Positions 29,043-37,610 of a stretch of 44,217 nt of DNA are shown here, piece by piece (position 1 is the stretch's first letter; each line of letters opens with the position of its first letter). The notes beneath the pieces are model-generated. The model searched no databases, was not told the origin of the DNA, and saw only the letters and a program-made list of their open reading frames with translations. This stretch comes from Microbacterium schleiferi (lineage in GTDB: Bacteria; Actinomycetota; Actinomycetes; Actinomycetales; Microbacteriaceae), in NCBI RefSeq assembly GCF_020781975.1, contig NZ_JAJGNI010000015.1, forward strand, positions 1-44,217, given 5' to 3'. The position numbers were made by a program, and so were the translations under genes.

Positions 29043-29885
29043 CTAGTCGCCGGTCGCGCCGGCGCTTCCCGGCGAGGATGCCACGCCCGCGGCATCCTCG
29101 AGCTCTTCGACCTCTTTCTCCCAAGCGTCCTTGGCGAGGCGGTACCAGAAATAGAAGGCGAAGCCGGCGAAGACCACCCACTCGGCGGCGTAGAAGATGT
29201 TCAGCCAGTTGACTGTGGACCCGGCATCCGGCGCGGGCGAGGCGATGTCCACAAGGCCCGCCGGCGCAGACTGCGAGGCGATGTAGCTGCGGTAGACGTC
29301 AAGGCCCGCGGTGTTGTGCCATTGCGACAGGAGCGCCGCCGGCGACATCCGTGTCATCGTGAACGGCGGCTCGCCGCGCGGCGGCGGCACCGGACCCTCG
29401 TCCGAGATCAACCGACCGACGACCGTCACGGGCTCCCCCGCGACCGCAGTCTGCTCGAGCGCCTCGGCGGCGGATTCGGCGACGGTGAGCGTCGGCGCCC
29501 AGCCGACGGCGACGGCCACGGATGTCGGCGTCGCGGTGTCGGCGATACGCAGCTGACCGGTGACCCAGAAGCCTTCGACGCCGTCGTTGAAGCGCGACGA
29601 AACGACAAGGAAATCCTCGGGAACCCACGTGCCCGTCACCTCGACGCGCTGGCCCACGAGCGGCTCGGGAAGGTACTCGCCGGGCCCGGCGATCTCGGCG
29701 AGCGGCTGGACTTCCTCGGTGGTTCCAGGCGGAAGCGGATCGGTGTCGATCGCGCGAGAAAGCTGCCACTGCCCCAGCCACGCGAACACGCCCGCAACGA
29801 CGAGCGAGAGCAGCAGGACGCCGATCCAGCGGGGTCGGAGCATGACCTCCCGCAGGGTCGGGGGAAAGACTGTCTGGTCTGTCAT
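29043..29885 (-). CDS. SURF1 family protein
   Basis: SURF1 proteins assist heme a insertion and assembly of cytochrome c oxidase. The 280-residue protein has the typical two-helix layout: TM1 at about 17-40 with GVFAWLGQWQLSRA, a large outer domain with the family segments LVGQRVEVTGTW and VVVGRLISDEGPVP, and TM2 (FYAAEWVVFAGFAFYFWYRL) near 230-250, followed by a charged tail (KDAWEKEVEELED). Its start overlaps the guaB3 stop (ATGA, 29882-29885), so the two are translationally coupled. It indicates an aerobic, aa3-type respiratory chain. Confidence 0.92.
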   Translation of the reverse strand: MTDQTVFPPTLREVMLRPRWIGVLLLSLVVAGVFAWLGQWQLSRAIDTDPLPPGTTEEVQPLAEIAGPGEYLPEPLVGQRVEVTGTWVPEDFLVVSSRFNDGVEGFWVTGQLRIADTATPTSVAVAVGWAPTLTVAESAAEALEQTAVAGEPVTVVGRLISDEGPVPPPRGEPPFTMTRMSPAALLSQWHNTAGLDVYRSYIASQSAPAGLVDIASPAPDAGSTVNWLNIFYAAEWVVFAGFAFYFWYRLAKDAWEKEVEELEDAAGVASSPGSAGATGD

Positions 29886-31000
29886 CCGCCCGTATACGGC
29901 GCGACGACGACCTCGACGCGCTGGAACTCCTTGAGGTCGGAGTAGCCGGTCGTGGCCATCGACTTCTTCAGTGCCCCGATGAGGTTCGCGGTTCCGTCAG
30001 CAACCGGCGCGGGGCCGTACAGCACAGACTCGAGGTTCGTCACCTGGTCCACCTTCACGCGACGCCCCCGCGGGAGCTTCGAGTGGTGAGCCTCGGGGCC
30101 CCAGTGGTATCCACGGCCCGGCGCGTCGGTTGCCCGCGAGAGAGCGACGCCGAGCATGACGGCATCCGCGCCCATCGCGAGAGCCTTGACGATGTCGCCT
30201 GACGTTCCCACACCGCCATCGGCGATGACGTGGACGTAGCGCCCGCCCGACTCGTCGAGGTAGTCGCGGCGCGCGCCGGCGACGTCGGCTACCGCCGTGG
30301 CCATCGGGGCGTGGATGCCGAGAACCCCGCGCGTCGTCGAGGCTGCGCCCCCGCCGAAGCCGACGAGCACGCCCGCGGCGCCCGTGCGCATGAGGTGCAG
30401 GGCTGCCGTGTAGGTCGCAGCACCGCCGACGATGACAGGCACGTCGAGGTCGTAGATGAACTTCTTGAGGTTGAGGGGCTCGTCGACGCTCGAGACGTGC
30501 TCGGCCGAAACCGTCGTGCCACGGATGACGAACAGGTCCACACCCGCGGCGACCACGGTTTCGTACAGCTGCTGGGTGCGCTGCGGAGTCAAAGCACCGG
30601 CCACCGTGACTCCGGCGTCACGGATCTGCTGCAGTCGCTCACGGATGAGCTCGGGCTTGATCGGCTCGGAGTAGAGCTCCTGCATCCGGCAGGTTGCCGT
30701 CGCCTCGTCGAGAGACGCGATCTCAGCCAGCAGCGGCTCGGGGTCGTCGTACCGGGTCCACAGCCCCTCGAGATCGAGGACACCGAGTCCGCCGAGCTGA
30801 CCGAGCATGATCGCCGTCTGCGGGCTCACAACCGAATCCATCGGGGCGCCGAGCACCGGGATGTCGAACTGGAACGCATCGATCGACCAGGCAGTCGAGA
30901 CATCCTCGGGATTGCGGGTGCGGCGCGAGGGGACGACGGCGATGTCGTCGAACGAGTACGCGCGGCGAGCCCGCTTGGCGCGGCCGATCTCGATCTCCAT
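29882..31000 (-). CDS. guaB3: GuaB3 family IMP dehydrogenase-related protein
   Basis: The 372-residue protein is an IMPDH/GMP-reductase family TIM barrel. ATG 31000 gives the standard actinobacterial GuaB3 N-terminus MEIEIGRAKRARRAYSFDDI. The phosphate-binding motif IADGGVGTSGDIVKALA and VPVIVGGAATYTAA are present. There is no CBS pair, and the usual catalytic loop is replaced by the family-specific FGGGAASTTRGVLG. The frame is open to 31261, but the longer form is Arg-rich noise. Family members have been assigned various purine-related activities, so the exact reaction here is uncertain. It heads the SURF1-DUF3817-guaA-glycosyltransferase strand. Confidence 0.9.
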   Translation of the reverse strand: MEIEIGRAKRARRAYSFDDIAVVPSRRTRNPEDVSTAWSIDAFQFDIPVLGAPMDSVVSPQTAIMLGQLGGLGVLDLEGLWTRYDDPEPLLAEIASLDEATATCRMQELYSEPIKPELIRERLQQIRDAGVTVAGALTPQRTQQLYETVVAAGVDLFVIRGTTVSAEHVSSVDEPLNLKKFIYDLDVPVIVGGAATYTAALHLMRTGAAGVLVGFGGGAASTTRGVLGIHAPMATAVADVAGARRDYLDESGGRYVHVIADGGVGTSGDIVKALAMGADAVMLGVALSRATDAPGRGYHWGPEAHHSKLPRGRRVKVDQVTNLESVLYGPAPVADGTANLIGALKKSMATTGYSDLKEFQRVEVVVAPYTGG

Positions 31001-31058
31001 GGTCACGCGCCCCAGCCTACCGGTGGGGTGTGGCGATACCGCGCGTGATCCCAGCCCC

Positions 31059-31145
31059 GCGCCGAACCCACACGTTTCGGTCCCACCCCACACGCGATAC
31101 GCGCCGGATCGCGTGGGTTCGCGGCGAAAGGTGTGGGTTCGCCGC
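31059..31145. repeat. REP-like inverted repeat, family 1 copy A
   Basis: A left arm at 31059-31080 (GCGCCGAACCCACACG...) and a right arm at 31121-31145 (revcomp GCGGCGAACCCACACC...) match at about 19 of 22 positions. A further CACACGCG/GCGTGGGTTCG pair lies between them. The same words recur at 38749-38828, so this is an interspersed palindromic repeat. It sits between the TetR gene end and the guaB3 start. Confidence 0.65.
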
Positions 31146-31169
31146 TCCGGAAGAGGCGCCGCACAGCCA

Positions 31170-31787
31170 TCACCACGGTTCGTTGCCGCGGGGCGCGACG
31201 TCGCGGACGGCGCGCATCGTGGTCGGGAAGCATGTTTCGAAGAGCTCGTGGATGCCGGCATCCGCGTCGACCTCGTCGATGAGGCGCAACCCGATCATGG
31301 TGTTGATCAGCATCCCCTCCGCAAGGAACGATTGGGCGGTGTCGGCATCGAATCCGGCCTCGTCGCGGAGGAAGCGCCAGACCTTCACGAAGCCCTGGCG
31401 GGCGGCGGGTCCGATCACCGGATGACCGCCGAGAAGGAACGCGTGCGAGAGGGTCTGGTGGAGTCCCCGCACCTGGAGAAGCCGAAGATAGACAGCCCCC
31501 ATACGCTCCTGCGCCGGAGCGTCGGCGGGGGCGTCGAGTTCGGCGCGGAATCCGTCGAGCAGTTGATCGAGAGCGTCGTGCAATACGGCAAGGAACAGCG
31601 ATTCCTTCGTTCCGAACAACCTGACCACGTACGGCTGACTCACGCCGGCGGCGCGAGCTACCTCGTCTGTGGTGGCTCCTTCGTACCCGCGGGCACCGAA
31701 CACAGCGTGAGCGGCCAGCAGGATTTCGGCGCGGCGCTCGTCGGAACTCATGCGTCGTTGCGTGCCGTTCTGAACCATGCTTGACAT
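31170..31787 (-). CDS. TetR family transcriptional regulator
   Basis: The 205-residue protein has the TetR helix-turn-helix (TTDEVARAAGVSQPYVVRLFGTKESLF, about residues 40-65) after the helix-1 segment RRAEILLAAHAVFGARGYEG. The C-terminal ligand-binding domain is helical and of normal length. Three starts are possible (31787, 31778 and 31751), none with a strong ribosome-binding site. The divergent MFS exporter and the inverted repeat in its promoter indicate that it represses this pump and probably itself until a drug-like ligand binds. Confidence 0.9.
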   Translation of the reverse strand: MSSMVQNGTQRRMSSDERRAEILLAAHAVFGARGYEGATTDEVARAAGVSQPYVVRLFGTKESLFLAVLHDALDQLLDGFRAELDAPADAPAQERMGAVYLRLLQVRGLHQTLSHAFLLGGHPVIGPAARQGFVKVWRFLRDEAGFDADTAQSFLAEGMLINTMIGLRLIDEVDADAGIHELFETCFPTTMRAVRDVAPRGNEPW

Positions 31788-31809
31788 GTTATCAGTCGAT
31801 TACTACATT
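31781..31809 (+). promoter_or_regulatory. sigma-A-like promoter of the MFS exporter
   Basis: TTGACA (31781-31786) and TACATT (31804-31809) are separated by 17 bases, close to consensus and in a locally AT-rich stretch. Transcription would begin near 31816, giving a leader of about 30 bases with GGAGG at 31836-31840. Confidence 0.7.
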
Positions 31810-31819
31810 CCAAGTAATC
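31798..31819. promoter_or_regulatory. TetR operator candidate
   Basis: GATTACT and AGTAATC form perfect 7-base arms around an 8-base spacer and cover the -10 of the MFS promoter. A further half-site GATTAC occurs at 31824-31829. Binding here would block the exporter promoter and the start of the regulator gene. Confidence 0.65.
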
Positions 31820-31846
31820 ATCCGATTACATCAACGGAGGCATCCC

Positions 31847-33331
31847 GTGACCACCACGCTCGATCCGGCTCCTGCGCCGCCCTCGCACCTCACCGCACCG
31901 CGGCATCGTGCATTCGGCCTGGTGGTCGCGGCCGCGTCGGTTCCGATGTTCATGGCCACGCTCGACAACCTCGTGATGACCAACGCCCTGCCGGTGCTCC
32001 ACCGCGACCTCGGCGCGAGCGTCGAAGAGCTGCAGTGGTTCGTGAACGCCTACACGCTGGCCTTTGCCGGCGCGATCCTCCTGGCATCCGCCCTCGGCGA
32101 CCGATTCGGGCGCCGCACGGTCTTCGCGATCGGAATCGCCGTCTTCGGGATCGGGTCAGTGCTCGCGGCCCTCAGCACCGATCCTTCGCAGTTGATCGTC
32201 GCTCGCGCCGTCCAGGGGCTCGGCGGGGCCGGCATCTTCCCCCTGTCGCTCGCGCTGCTCTCGGGCGGTGTCGCTCCCGAGCGCCGTCCGCTCGCGATCG
32301 GGATCTGGGGTGGCGTCTCGGGTCTCGGCGTCGCCGTCGGTCCGCTCGTCGGCGGTGCGATCATGGAGGGCTGGAACTGGCAGGCGATCTTTTGGCTGAA
32401 CGTTCCCATCGCGATCCTCGCCATCCCCTTCGCGCTGTGGGCGCTGCGCAATGACCGTGGAGCACGCGTGCGACTCGACCTCCTCGGCGCCGTCATGATC
32501 GCACCGAGCGTCGTCCTGCTTGTCCACGCGATAGTTCGCGGCAACGACGATGGCTGGGGCTCGTTTGGAGTCATCGCGGAGCTTGTCGCAGGCATGGCGC
32601 TCCTGGCTGGATTCGTCGCCTGGCAGGCCCGCACGTCAGCGCCCCTCGTTCCGATGCGGCTGTTCCGTGACCGCAGCTTCACCGTCACCAACATCGCGGG
32701 CTTCGGCTTCAGTTTCGGCACCTTCGGCGCGATCTTCCTGCTCATCCAGTACATGCAGGTCGTGCAGGGTGCCTCCCCCTGGGAAGCCGCGGTGCGCACG
32801 ACGCCGTGGACCCTGGCGCCGATGGTGATCGCGCCGCTCGCAGGCCTGATCGCGCCGCGCATCGGCACCCGCATCCTGATGGTCGTGGGGCTCGTCATGC
32901 AAGCGACAGCGCTGATCTGGCTCGCCGCCATCCTGGATCTCGACACCCCCTACGCCGCGATGATCGCCCCCTTCGTGATCGCCGGCGTCGGGATGGGCCT
33001 CGTGTTCGCGCCGTCGGCGACGGCCCTGCTGGCGACCCTCGGCATCGTCGATCACGCGAAAGCATCCGGGGTCAACTCGACGGTGCGCGAGATCGGACTC
33101 GCCCTCGGTACCGCGGTGCTCACGGCGATCTTCCTCGGCGCCGGCGGGGAACTGGTTCCCGACCTCTACGTCGAGGCGGCCCGACCCGCGGTGTTCGTGG
33201 GAGGCATTGTGCTGGTGATCAGCGCGATCGCCGCGCTGTGGCTGCCAGCGGGACGCTCCGCACAGTCGCCGACTCAGCCCGTGACGACCTCAGCCACCGC
33301 CGGCACGAGCACGCGCTCGGGGCAGGTGTAG
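31847..33331 (+). CDS. MFS transporter, DHA2 family (drug:H+ antiporter)
   Basis: The 494-residue protein has about 14 transmembrane helices, as in EmrB/QacA exporters. Motif D1 is LDNLVMTNALPVL, motif A is LGDRFGRRTVF, motif B includes LIVARAVQGLGGAG and motif C GGVSGLGVAVGPLVGG. GTG 31847 is chosen because GGAGG lies six bases upstream; the frame opens at 31781, but those codons overlap the promoter. The 3' end overlaps the convergent fdhD by 58 bases. It is controlled by the divergent TetR protein. The substrate, likely a hydrophobic drug or toxic compound, is not visible. Confidence 0.93.
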   Translation: MTTTLDPAPAPPSHLTAPRHRAFGLVVAAASVPMFMATLDNLVMTNALPVLHRDLGASVEELQWFVNAYTLAFAGAILLASALGDRFGRRTVFAIGIAVFGIGSVLAALSTDPSQLIVARAVQGLGGAGIFPLSLALLSGGVAPERRPLAIGIWGGVSGLGVAVGPLVGGAIMEGWNWQAIFWLNVPIAILAIPFALWALRNDRGARVRLDLLGAVMIAPSVVLLVHAIVRGNDDGWGSFGVIAELVAGMALLAGFVAWQARTSAPLVPMRLFRDRSFTVTNIAGFGFSFGTFGAIFLLIQYMQVVQGASPWEAAVRTTPWTLAPMVIAPLAGLIAPRIGTRILMVVGLVMQATALIWLAAILDLDTPYAAMIAPFVIAGVGMGLVFAPSATALLATLGIVDHAKASGVNSTVREIGLALGTAVLTAIFLGAGGELVPDLYVEAARPAVFVGGIVLVISAIAALWLPAGRSAQSPTQPVTTSATAGTSTRSGQV

Positions 33332-34152
33332 ATCGCAAGGCTTGAACCGCGGCTGAAGCCGACAAGCGTCATCCCGGATGCCGCTGCCAGATCCACCGCG
33401 AGAGACGAAGGCGCGCTGACGGCGGCGAGCACCGGGATGCCGGCGAGCCGCGCCTTCTGGACGAGTTCGAACGACGCGCGCCCCGAGACCTGCAGCACCG
33501 TGCCGGAAAGCGGCAGTCGGTCTTCGCGCACCGCCCATCCGACGATCTTGTCGACGGCGTTGTGGCGTCCGACGTCCTCACGCAGGCACAACAACTCCCC
33601 CTCGGTGGTGAAGAGGCCCGCCGCGTGGACGCCGCCGGTCCGATCGAACAGGGCCTGGCTCTGCCGCAGCACGTCGGGAAGACGCGCCAGGATGCCGGCA
33701 TCGACCCGGATGCCGTCGCCGGCCACATCGAATCGTGATTGCTTGCTGACGGCCTCGATCGAGGTGGTACCGCAGATTCCGCAGGCCGAGGTCGTCGTGG
33801 AATGGCGCGCGTGGGCATCCGTCGGGGGAACCGCGCCCCGGCCCAGCACTGCGTCGATGACGTTGTAGGTGTTCTGTTCGCGGCGACCGAACTCGTCGAA
33901 TCCGGCGCAGTAACGCAACGAGGCGAGCTCATCGCGCGCAGCGATCACGCCCTCCGAAACCAGGAAGCCGGCCACGAGGTCGAAATCGTCGCCGGGAGTG
34001 CGCATCGTCACCGACCACGACGTGCCGTCGATCCGGATCTCGAGCGGCTCTTCGCGGGCCACGACATCCTCCCGCGTTGAGGTCGTTGCAGCATCCGCGC
34101 CGTCGTTCCACCGCACGCGGGTCACGCGGTGCCGCGTCATCCCTGTCGCCAT
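33274..34152 (-). CDS. fdhD: formate dehydrogenase accessory sulfurtransferase FdhD
   Basis: FdhD transfers sulfur from a cysteine desulfurase to the molybdenum cofactor, which formate dehydrogenase-like enzymes need for activity. The 292-residue protein has the Cys pair CGICGTTS near residue 125 and the segments GFLVSEGVI, FTTEGELLCLREDVGRHNAVDK and VQKARLAGIPVLAAVSAPSSLAV. ATG 34152 is chosen because GAAGGGG lies just upstream; ATG 34140 is also in frame. It is divergent from its likely client, the YdeP/FdhF-like oxidoreductase. Its 3' end overlaps the MFS gene on the opposite strand by 58 bases. Confidence 0.95.
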   Translation of the reverse strand: MATGMTRHRVTRVRWNDGADAATTSTREDVVAREEPLEIRIDGTSWSVTMRTPGDDFDLVAGFLVSEGVIAARDELASLRYCAGFDEFGRREQNTYNVIDAVLGRGAVPPTDAHARHSTTTSACGICGTTSIEAVSKQSRFDVAGDGIRVDAGILARLPDVLRQSQALFDRTGGVHAAGLFTTEGELLCLREDVGRHNAVDKIVGWAVREDRLPLSGTVLQVSGRASFELVQKARLAGIPVLAAVSAPSSLAVDLAAASGMTLVGFSRGSSLAIYTCPERVLVPAVAEVVTG

Positions 34153-34239
34153 CTCGACCCCTTCGTTCAGTTCCCATTGTGCCCCGCACCTGCGCGACGG
34201 GGCCGGATGCCGAGGATCGGCGTTAGTCTCGGGAGAACA

Positions 34240-34253
34240 GGTCGACGTCGACC
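34240..34253. promoter_or_regulatory. palindrome in the fdhD/oxidoreductase control region
   Basis: GGTCGACGTCGACC is a perfect 14-base palindrome, 57 bases upstream of the oxidoreductase ATG and just after TAGTCT (34224-34229), a possible -10. It could be an operator. A palindrome of this length can arise by chance in a window of this size. Confidence 0.35.
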
Positions 34254-34309
34254 GGCGGCGTGGAGAGGATGAGCCGCTCCCGCCGGAGAGTCCACCCGGA
34301 GAATCCACC

Positions 34310-36649
34310 ATGGCAAAGTCCGCCCCCACCGCAGATATCGACGAGTCGAAGCTCCGTGTCTCGGCGCCCGCGACCGAAGCTGTCGGCGTTCCCGCCGTGA
34401 TGCACGCCCTTGAGATGTCGATCGAGCAGATGGGCCTCGTGCGCAGCGCCCGGACGCTGCTGCGCGTGAACCAGAAGGACGGGTTCGACTGCCCCGGCTG
34501 CGCGTGGCCCGAGGAAGACAAGCGTCACATCGCCGAGTTCTGCGAGAACGGCGCGAAGGCCGTGGCCGAGGAGGCCACCGTGCGCCGTGTCTCTGCTGAT
34601 TTCTTCGCGAAGCACTCGATCGCCGATCTTCTCGAGCACGACGACTATTGGCTCGGACAGCAGGGGCGCCTGGTCGAACCGATGATTCTCGACGAGGGGG
34701 CCACGCATTACCGTCCTGCCAGCTGGGACGAAGCGCTCGACCTGATCGCCGACGAATTGCGCGGGCTCGACAGCCCCGATGAGGCGATCTTCTACACCTC
34801 CGGCCGAACCTCGAACGAGGCCGCCTTCCTCTACCAACTGCTGGTGAGGGGCCTGGGCACCAACAACCTCCCCGACTGCTCGAACATGTGCCACGAGTCA
34901 AGCGGCGTCGCGCTGTCGCAGACGCTCGGCATCGGCAAGGGCACGGTGTCGATCGAAGACATCCACAACGCCAGCCTCATCATCGTCGCGGGGCAAAACC
35001 CCGGCACCAACCACCCGCGCATGCTGAGCGCCCTCGAGAAGGCGAAGATGAAGGGCGCGACGATCGTCGCCGTGAACCCTCTTCCCGAGGCCGGCCTCAT
35101 GCGGTTCAAGAACCCGCAGATCCCGCGTGGTGTGATCGGTGACGGCACCCCGATCGCCGATGAGTTCGTACAGATCCGGATGGGCGGCGATCAGGCCCTC
35201 TTCCAGGCGCTCGCCAAGCACCTGCTCGAGCAGCACGAGCGTCGCGTCGACGCGGGAGAGCCCGGCATCCTGGATGCCGACTTCCTGACGCAGCACACGA
35301 GCGACTTCGCCGCCTACGCAGACCTCATTCAGGCGGCATCCTGGAGCGAGTTCGAGACCGCGACGGGGCTCACCGAAGCACGGATGCGGGAGATCGGCGA
35401 TATTGTGATCGCGTCCCCCGCGACGATCGTGTGCTGGGCGATGGGCCTGACCCAGCACAAGCATTCGGTCGCGACGCTGCGCGATGTCGTCAACCTGCTG
35501 CTGCTGCAGGGAAACGTCGGTCGCCCAGGCGCCGGCGTCTGTCCCGTGCGCGGTCACTCGAACGTGCAGGGCGATCGAACCATGGGCATTTACGAGAAGA
35601 TGCCCGAGCCGTTCCTGAAGGCGCTCGATGCGGAGTTCTCGTTCGACGCTCCTCGCAAGCACGGCTACGACACCGTCGAGGCGATCCGGGCCATGCGTGA
35701 CGGCAAGGCGCACTTCTTCATGGGCATGGGCGGCAACTTCGTGTCGGCCACCCCCGACACCACCGTGACCGAAGCCGCCATGCGAAACCTGCGCTTGACG
35801 GTCGAGGTCTCGACCAAACTCAACCGCTCGCACCTCGTGACCGGCACACGCGCCGTCATCCTGCCGACCCTCGGCCGCACCGATCGCGACCATCGCGGCG
35901 GAATCGACCAGCGCGTGACGGTCGAGGACTCGATGGGCGCCGTCCACGCCTCGCGCGGGCGCCTGAAGCCCCCCGCCGACGACATGCTGTCGGAGGTGGC
36001 GATCGTGGCACGGATCGCCGAGCGCCTGTTCGCAGGGCCCAACGCCCTGCCGAACGCTCCGCAGGCCGATTGGAAGGCCATCGAAGCCGACTACGCAACA
36101 GTGCGCGCGCACATCGAGGCAGTCGTTCCCGGGTTCGACGATTACGAGGCGCGCATCGCAAAGGGCCGCACCTTCTTCCTCCCGAATGGCCCCCGCGACG
36201 AGCGCCGCTTCACCACGGTGACGGGTAAGGCGATCTTCACGGCCAACGAACTCGAGTATCCGAAGATCCCCGAGGGCCACCTGCTGCTGCAGACCCTGCG
36301 CAGCCACGACCAGTACAACACCACGATCTACGGCAAGGATGACCGGTACCGCGGCATCCGTGACGGGCGTCGCGTCGTACTCGTGAACAGCACGGATGCC
36401 GAAGCCGCGGGCGTCGCCGACGGCGAGATCGTCGACCTCGTATCGGTGTGGACCGACGGAACCGAGCGGCGTGCAGAGGAGTTCCGGGTGGTGCACTACG
36501 ACACCCCCGTCGGAAACGCCGCCGCCTACTACCCCGAGACGAACGTGCTCGTTCCGCTGGACTCGACGGCCGACGGATCGGGTACGCCGACCTCGAAGTC
36601 CGTCATCATCCGGCTCGAGCGCCGGGGTTCGGAACAGCCGAGCTCGTGA
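34310..36649 (+). CDS. molybdopterin oxidoreductase, YdeP/FdhF-like
   Basis: The 779-residue protein belongs to the DMSO-reductase superfamily, in the YdeP subgroup often named FdhF. An N-terminal Cys cluster (FDCPGCAWP, Cys61 and Cys64; then EFCENG) is present. The bis-MGD-binding domains are recognisable from SGRTSNEAAFLYQLLVRGLG, NMCHESSGVALSQTLGIGKG, IIVAGQNPGTNHPRML and the C-terminal PVGNAAAYYPETNVLVPL. YdeP proteins are not established formate dehydrogenases, so the electron donor is unknown. GGAG lies 8 bases before the ATG. The next gene overlaps the stop as GTGA. The whole downstream set makes the cofactor it needs. Confidence 0.9.
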   Translation: MAKSAPTADIDESKLRVSAPATEAVGVPAVMHALEMSIEQMGLVRSARTLLRVNQKDGFDCPGCAWPEEDKRHIAEFCENGAKAVAEEATVRRVSADFFAKHSIADLLEHDDYWLGQQGRLVEPMILDEGATHYRPASWDEALDLIADELRGLDSPDEAIFYTSGRTSNEAAFLYQLLVRGLGTNNLPDCSNMCHESSGVALSQTLGIGKGTVSIEDIHNASLIIVAGQNPGTNHPRMLSALEKAKMKGATIVAVNPLPEAGLMRFKNPQIPRGVIGDGTPIADEFVQIRMGGDQALFQALAKHLLEQHERRVDAGEPGILDADFLTQHTSDFAAYADLIQAASWSEFETATGLTEARMREIGDIVIASPATIVCWAMGLTQHKHSVATLRDVVNLLLLQGNVGRPGAGVCPVRGHSNVQGDRTMGIYEKMPEPFLKALDAEFSFDAPRKHGYDTVEAIRAMRDGKAHFFMGMGGNFVSATPDTTVTEAAMRNLRLTVEVSTKLNRSHLVTGTRAVILPTLGRTDRDHRGGIDQRVTVEDSMGAVHASRGRLKPPADDMLSEVAIVARIAERLFAGPNALPNAPQADWKAIEADYATVRAHIEAVVPGFDDYEARIAKGRTFFLPNGPRDERRFTTVTGKAIFTANELEYPKIPEGHLLLQTLRSHDQYNTTIYGKDDRYRGIRDGRRVVLVNSTDAEAAGVADGEIVDLVSVWTDGTERRAEEFRVVHYDTPVGNAAAYYPETNVLVPLDSTADGSGTPTSKSVIIRLERRGSEQPSS

Positions 36650-37173
36650 CAGCCGCCCCGGATGCCGCCACTGCTGCGCCCCCGGGCGGGGCAGGGGTCC
36701 GCGCTGCCGTCGTGACGGCATCTGACCGCGCGGCATCCGGGGAGCGTCCGGATGCGACAGGACCGGCTCTTGTTCGACGACTCGGCGAGGCTGGGTACGT
36801 GTGCGACGCGGCGATCGTCGTGGCCGACGGGCAGGACTCGGTTGCCGGCGGCATCCGTCGCGGGCTGGATGCCGGTGCCCGGGTGATCATCACGACCGGC
36901 GGCACCGGAGTCGGCCCCCGCGATCGCACCCCCGAAGCGACCCGGACCGTGATCGACCGGGAGGTTCCGGGCCTTGCCGAGGTGTTGCGGCGCGAGGGCG
37001 CGGCATCCACGCCGATGGCGGCGCTCTCGCGCGGGATCGTCGGTGTCGTCGACGGGCCAGGCGCCGTGATCGCGAATCTGCCCGGGTCGACGCGCGGTGC
37101 CGCCGAGGGCCTCGAGACGCTGCTCCCGCTGCTGCCGCACGTTCTGGACCAGCTCACGGGCGGGGATCACTGA
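36646..37173 (+). CDS. molybdopterin adenylyltransferase-like protein (MogA/MoaB family)
   Basis: The 175-residue protein activates molybdopterin by adenylation before metal insertion by MoeA. The family motifs VVTASDRAASGE, TTGGTGVGPRDRTPEAT and NLPGSTRGAAEGLETLLPLL are present. GTG 36646 overlaps the oxidoreductase stop as GTGA, so the two are coupled. The 20-residue N-terminal stretch before RAAVVTASD is Ala/Pro-rich. It is the first of three plus-strand cofactor genes (mog, moaE, moaA). MoaB and MogA are not reliably separated by sequence alone, hence no symbol. Confidence 0.92.
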   Translation: MTAAPDAATAAPPGGAGVRAAVVTASDRAASGERPDATGPALVRRLGEAGYVCDAAIVVADGQDSVAGGIRRGLDAGARVIITTGGTGVGPRDRTPEATRTVIDREVPGLAEVLRREGAASTPMAALSRGIVGVVDGPGAVIANLPGSTRGAAEGLETLLPLLPHVLDQLTGGDH

Positions 37174-37610
37174 TGGCAGACGCCATACGGATCGCGCGGA
37201 TCAGCGATGAGCCCCTCGACCTCGCTGCGCACATCGCGGCGGTGTCGGGTCCGACCGCCGGCGGGATTGCGACCTTCGTCGGCACGGTCCGCGACCACGA
37301 TCCGGGCGCACGCGGTGAGGTGACGCTGCTCGAGTACTCGTCACATCCGGACGCCGAGCGGATCCTGGGCGGTATCGCGGCGTCATGTCTCGCGGAGACT
37401 GAGGCCGAGTGCGCCATCGCCGTCACGCACCGCATCGGAAAGCTCGGTGTCGGCGATCTCGCCGTCGTCGTCGCGGTCTCAAGCGCCCACCGCGCTCCCG
37501 CATTCGAGGTGTGCCGGGCACTGATCGAGCGCATCAAGACCGACCTACCGATCTGGAAGCGCCAGCACGAGCACGACGGCACCGCGAGCTGGGTGGGACT
37601 CGACGCATGA
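37173..37610 (+). CDS. moaE: molybdopterin synthase catalytic subunit
   Basis: MoaE, with the sulfur carrier MoaD, converts precursor Z (cPMP) to molybdopterin. The 145-residue protein has the family features GGIATFVGTVRDHDPG, LEYSSHPDAE, AVTHRIGKLGVGDLAVVVAVSS and the active-site segment KTDLPIWKRQ near the C-terminus. Its ATG overlaps the previous stop as TGATG, and its own stop overlaps moaA as ATGA. The partner gene moaD lies in the convergent unit at 38860. Confidence 0.95.
   Translation: MADAIRIARISDEPLDLAAHIAAVSGPTAGGIATFVGTVRDHDPGARGEVTLLEYSSHPDAERILGGIAASCLAETEAECAIAVTHRIGKLGVGDLAVVVAVSSAHRAPAFEVCRALIERIKTDLPIWKRQHEHDGTASWVGLDA

Noticed and set aside
34310..36649. True selenocysteine formate dehydrogenase
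   Set aside because: No in-frame TGA or SECIS-like element was seen, and the sequence pattern fits the YdeP subgroup, whose substrate is not established.
34898..36736. Long open frame antisense to the oxidoreductase (over 600 codons)
   Set aside because: It mirrors a well-supported gene, has no recognisable domain, and such antisense frames are expected in high-GC DNA with strong third-position bias. The same applies to long antisense frames at 5229-6506, 14306-15724 and 21882-23249.
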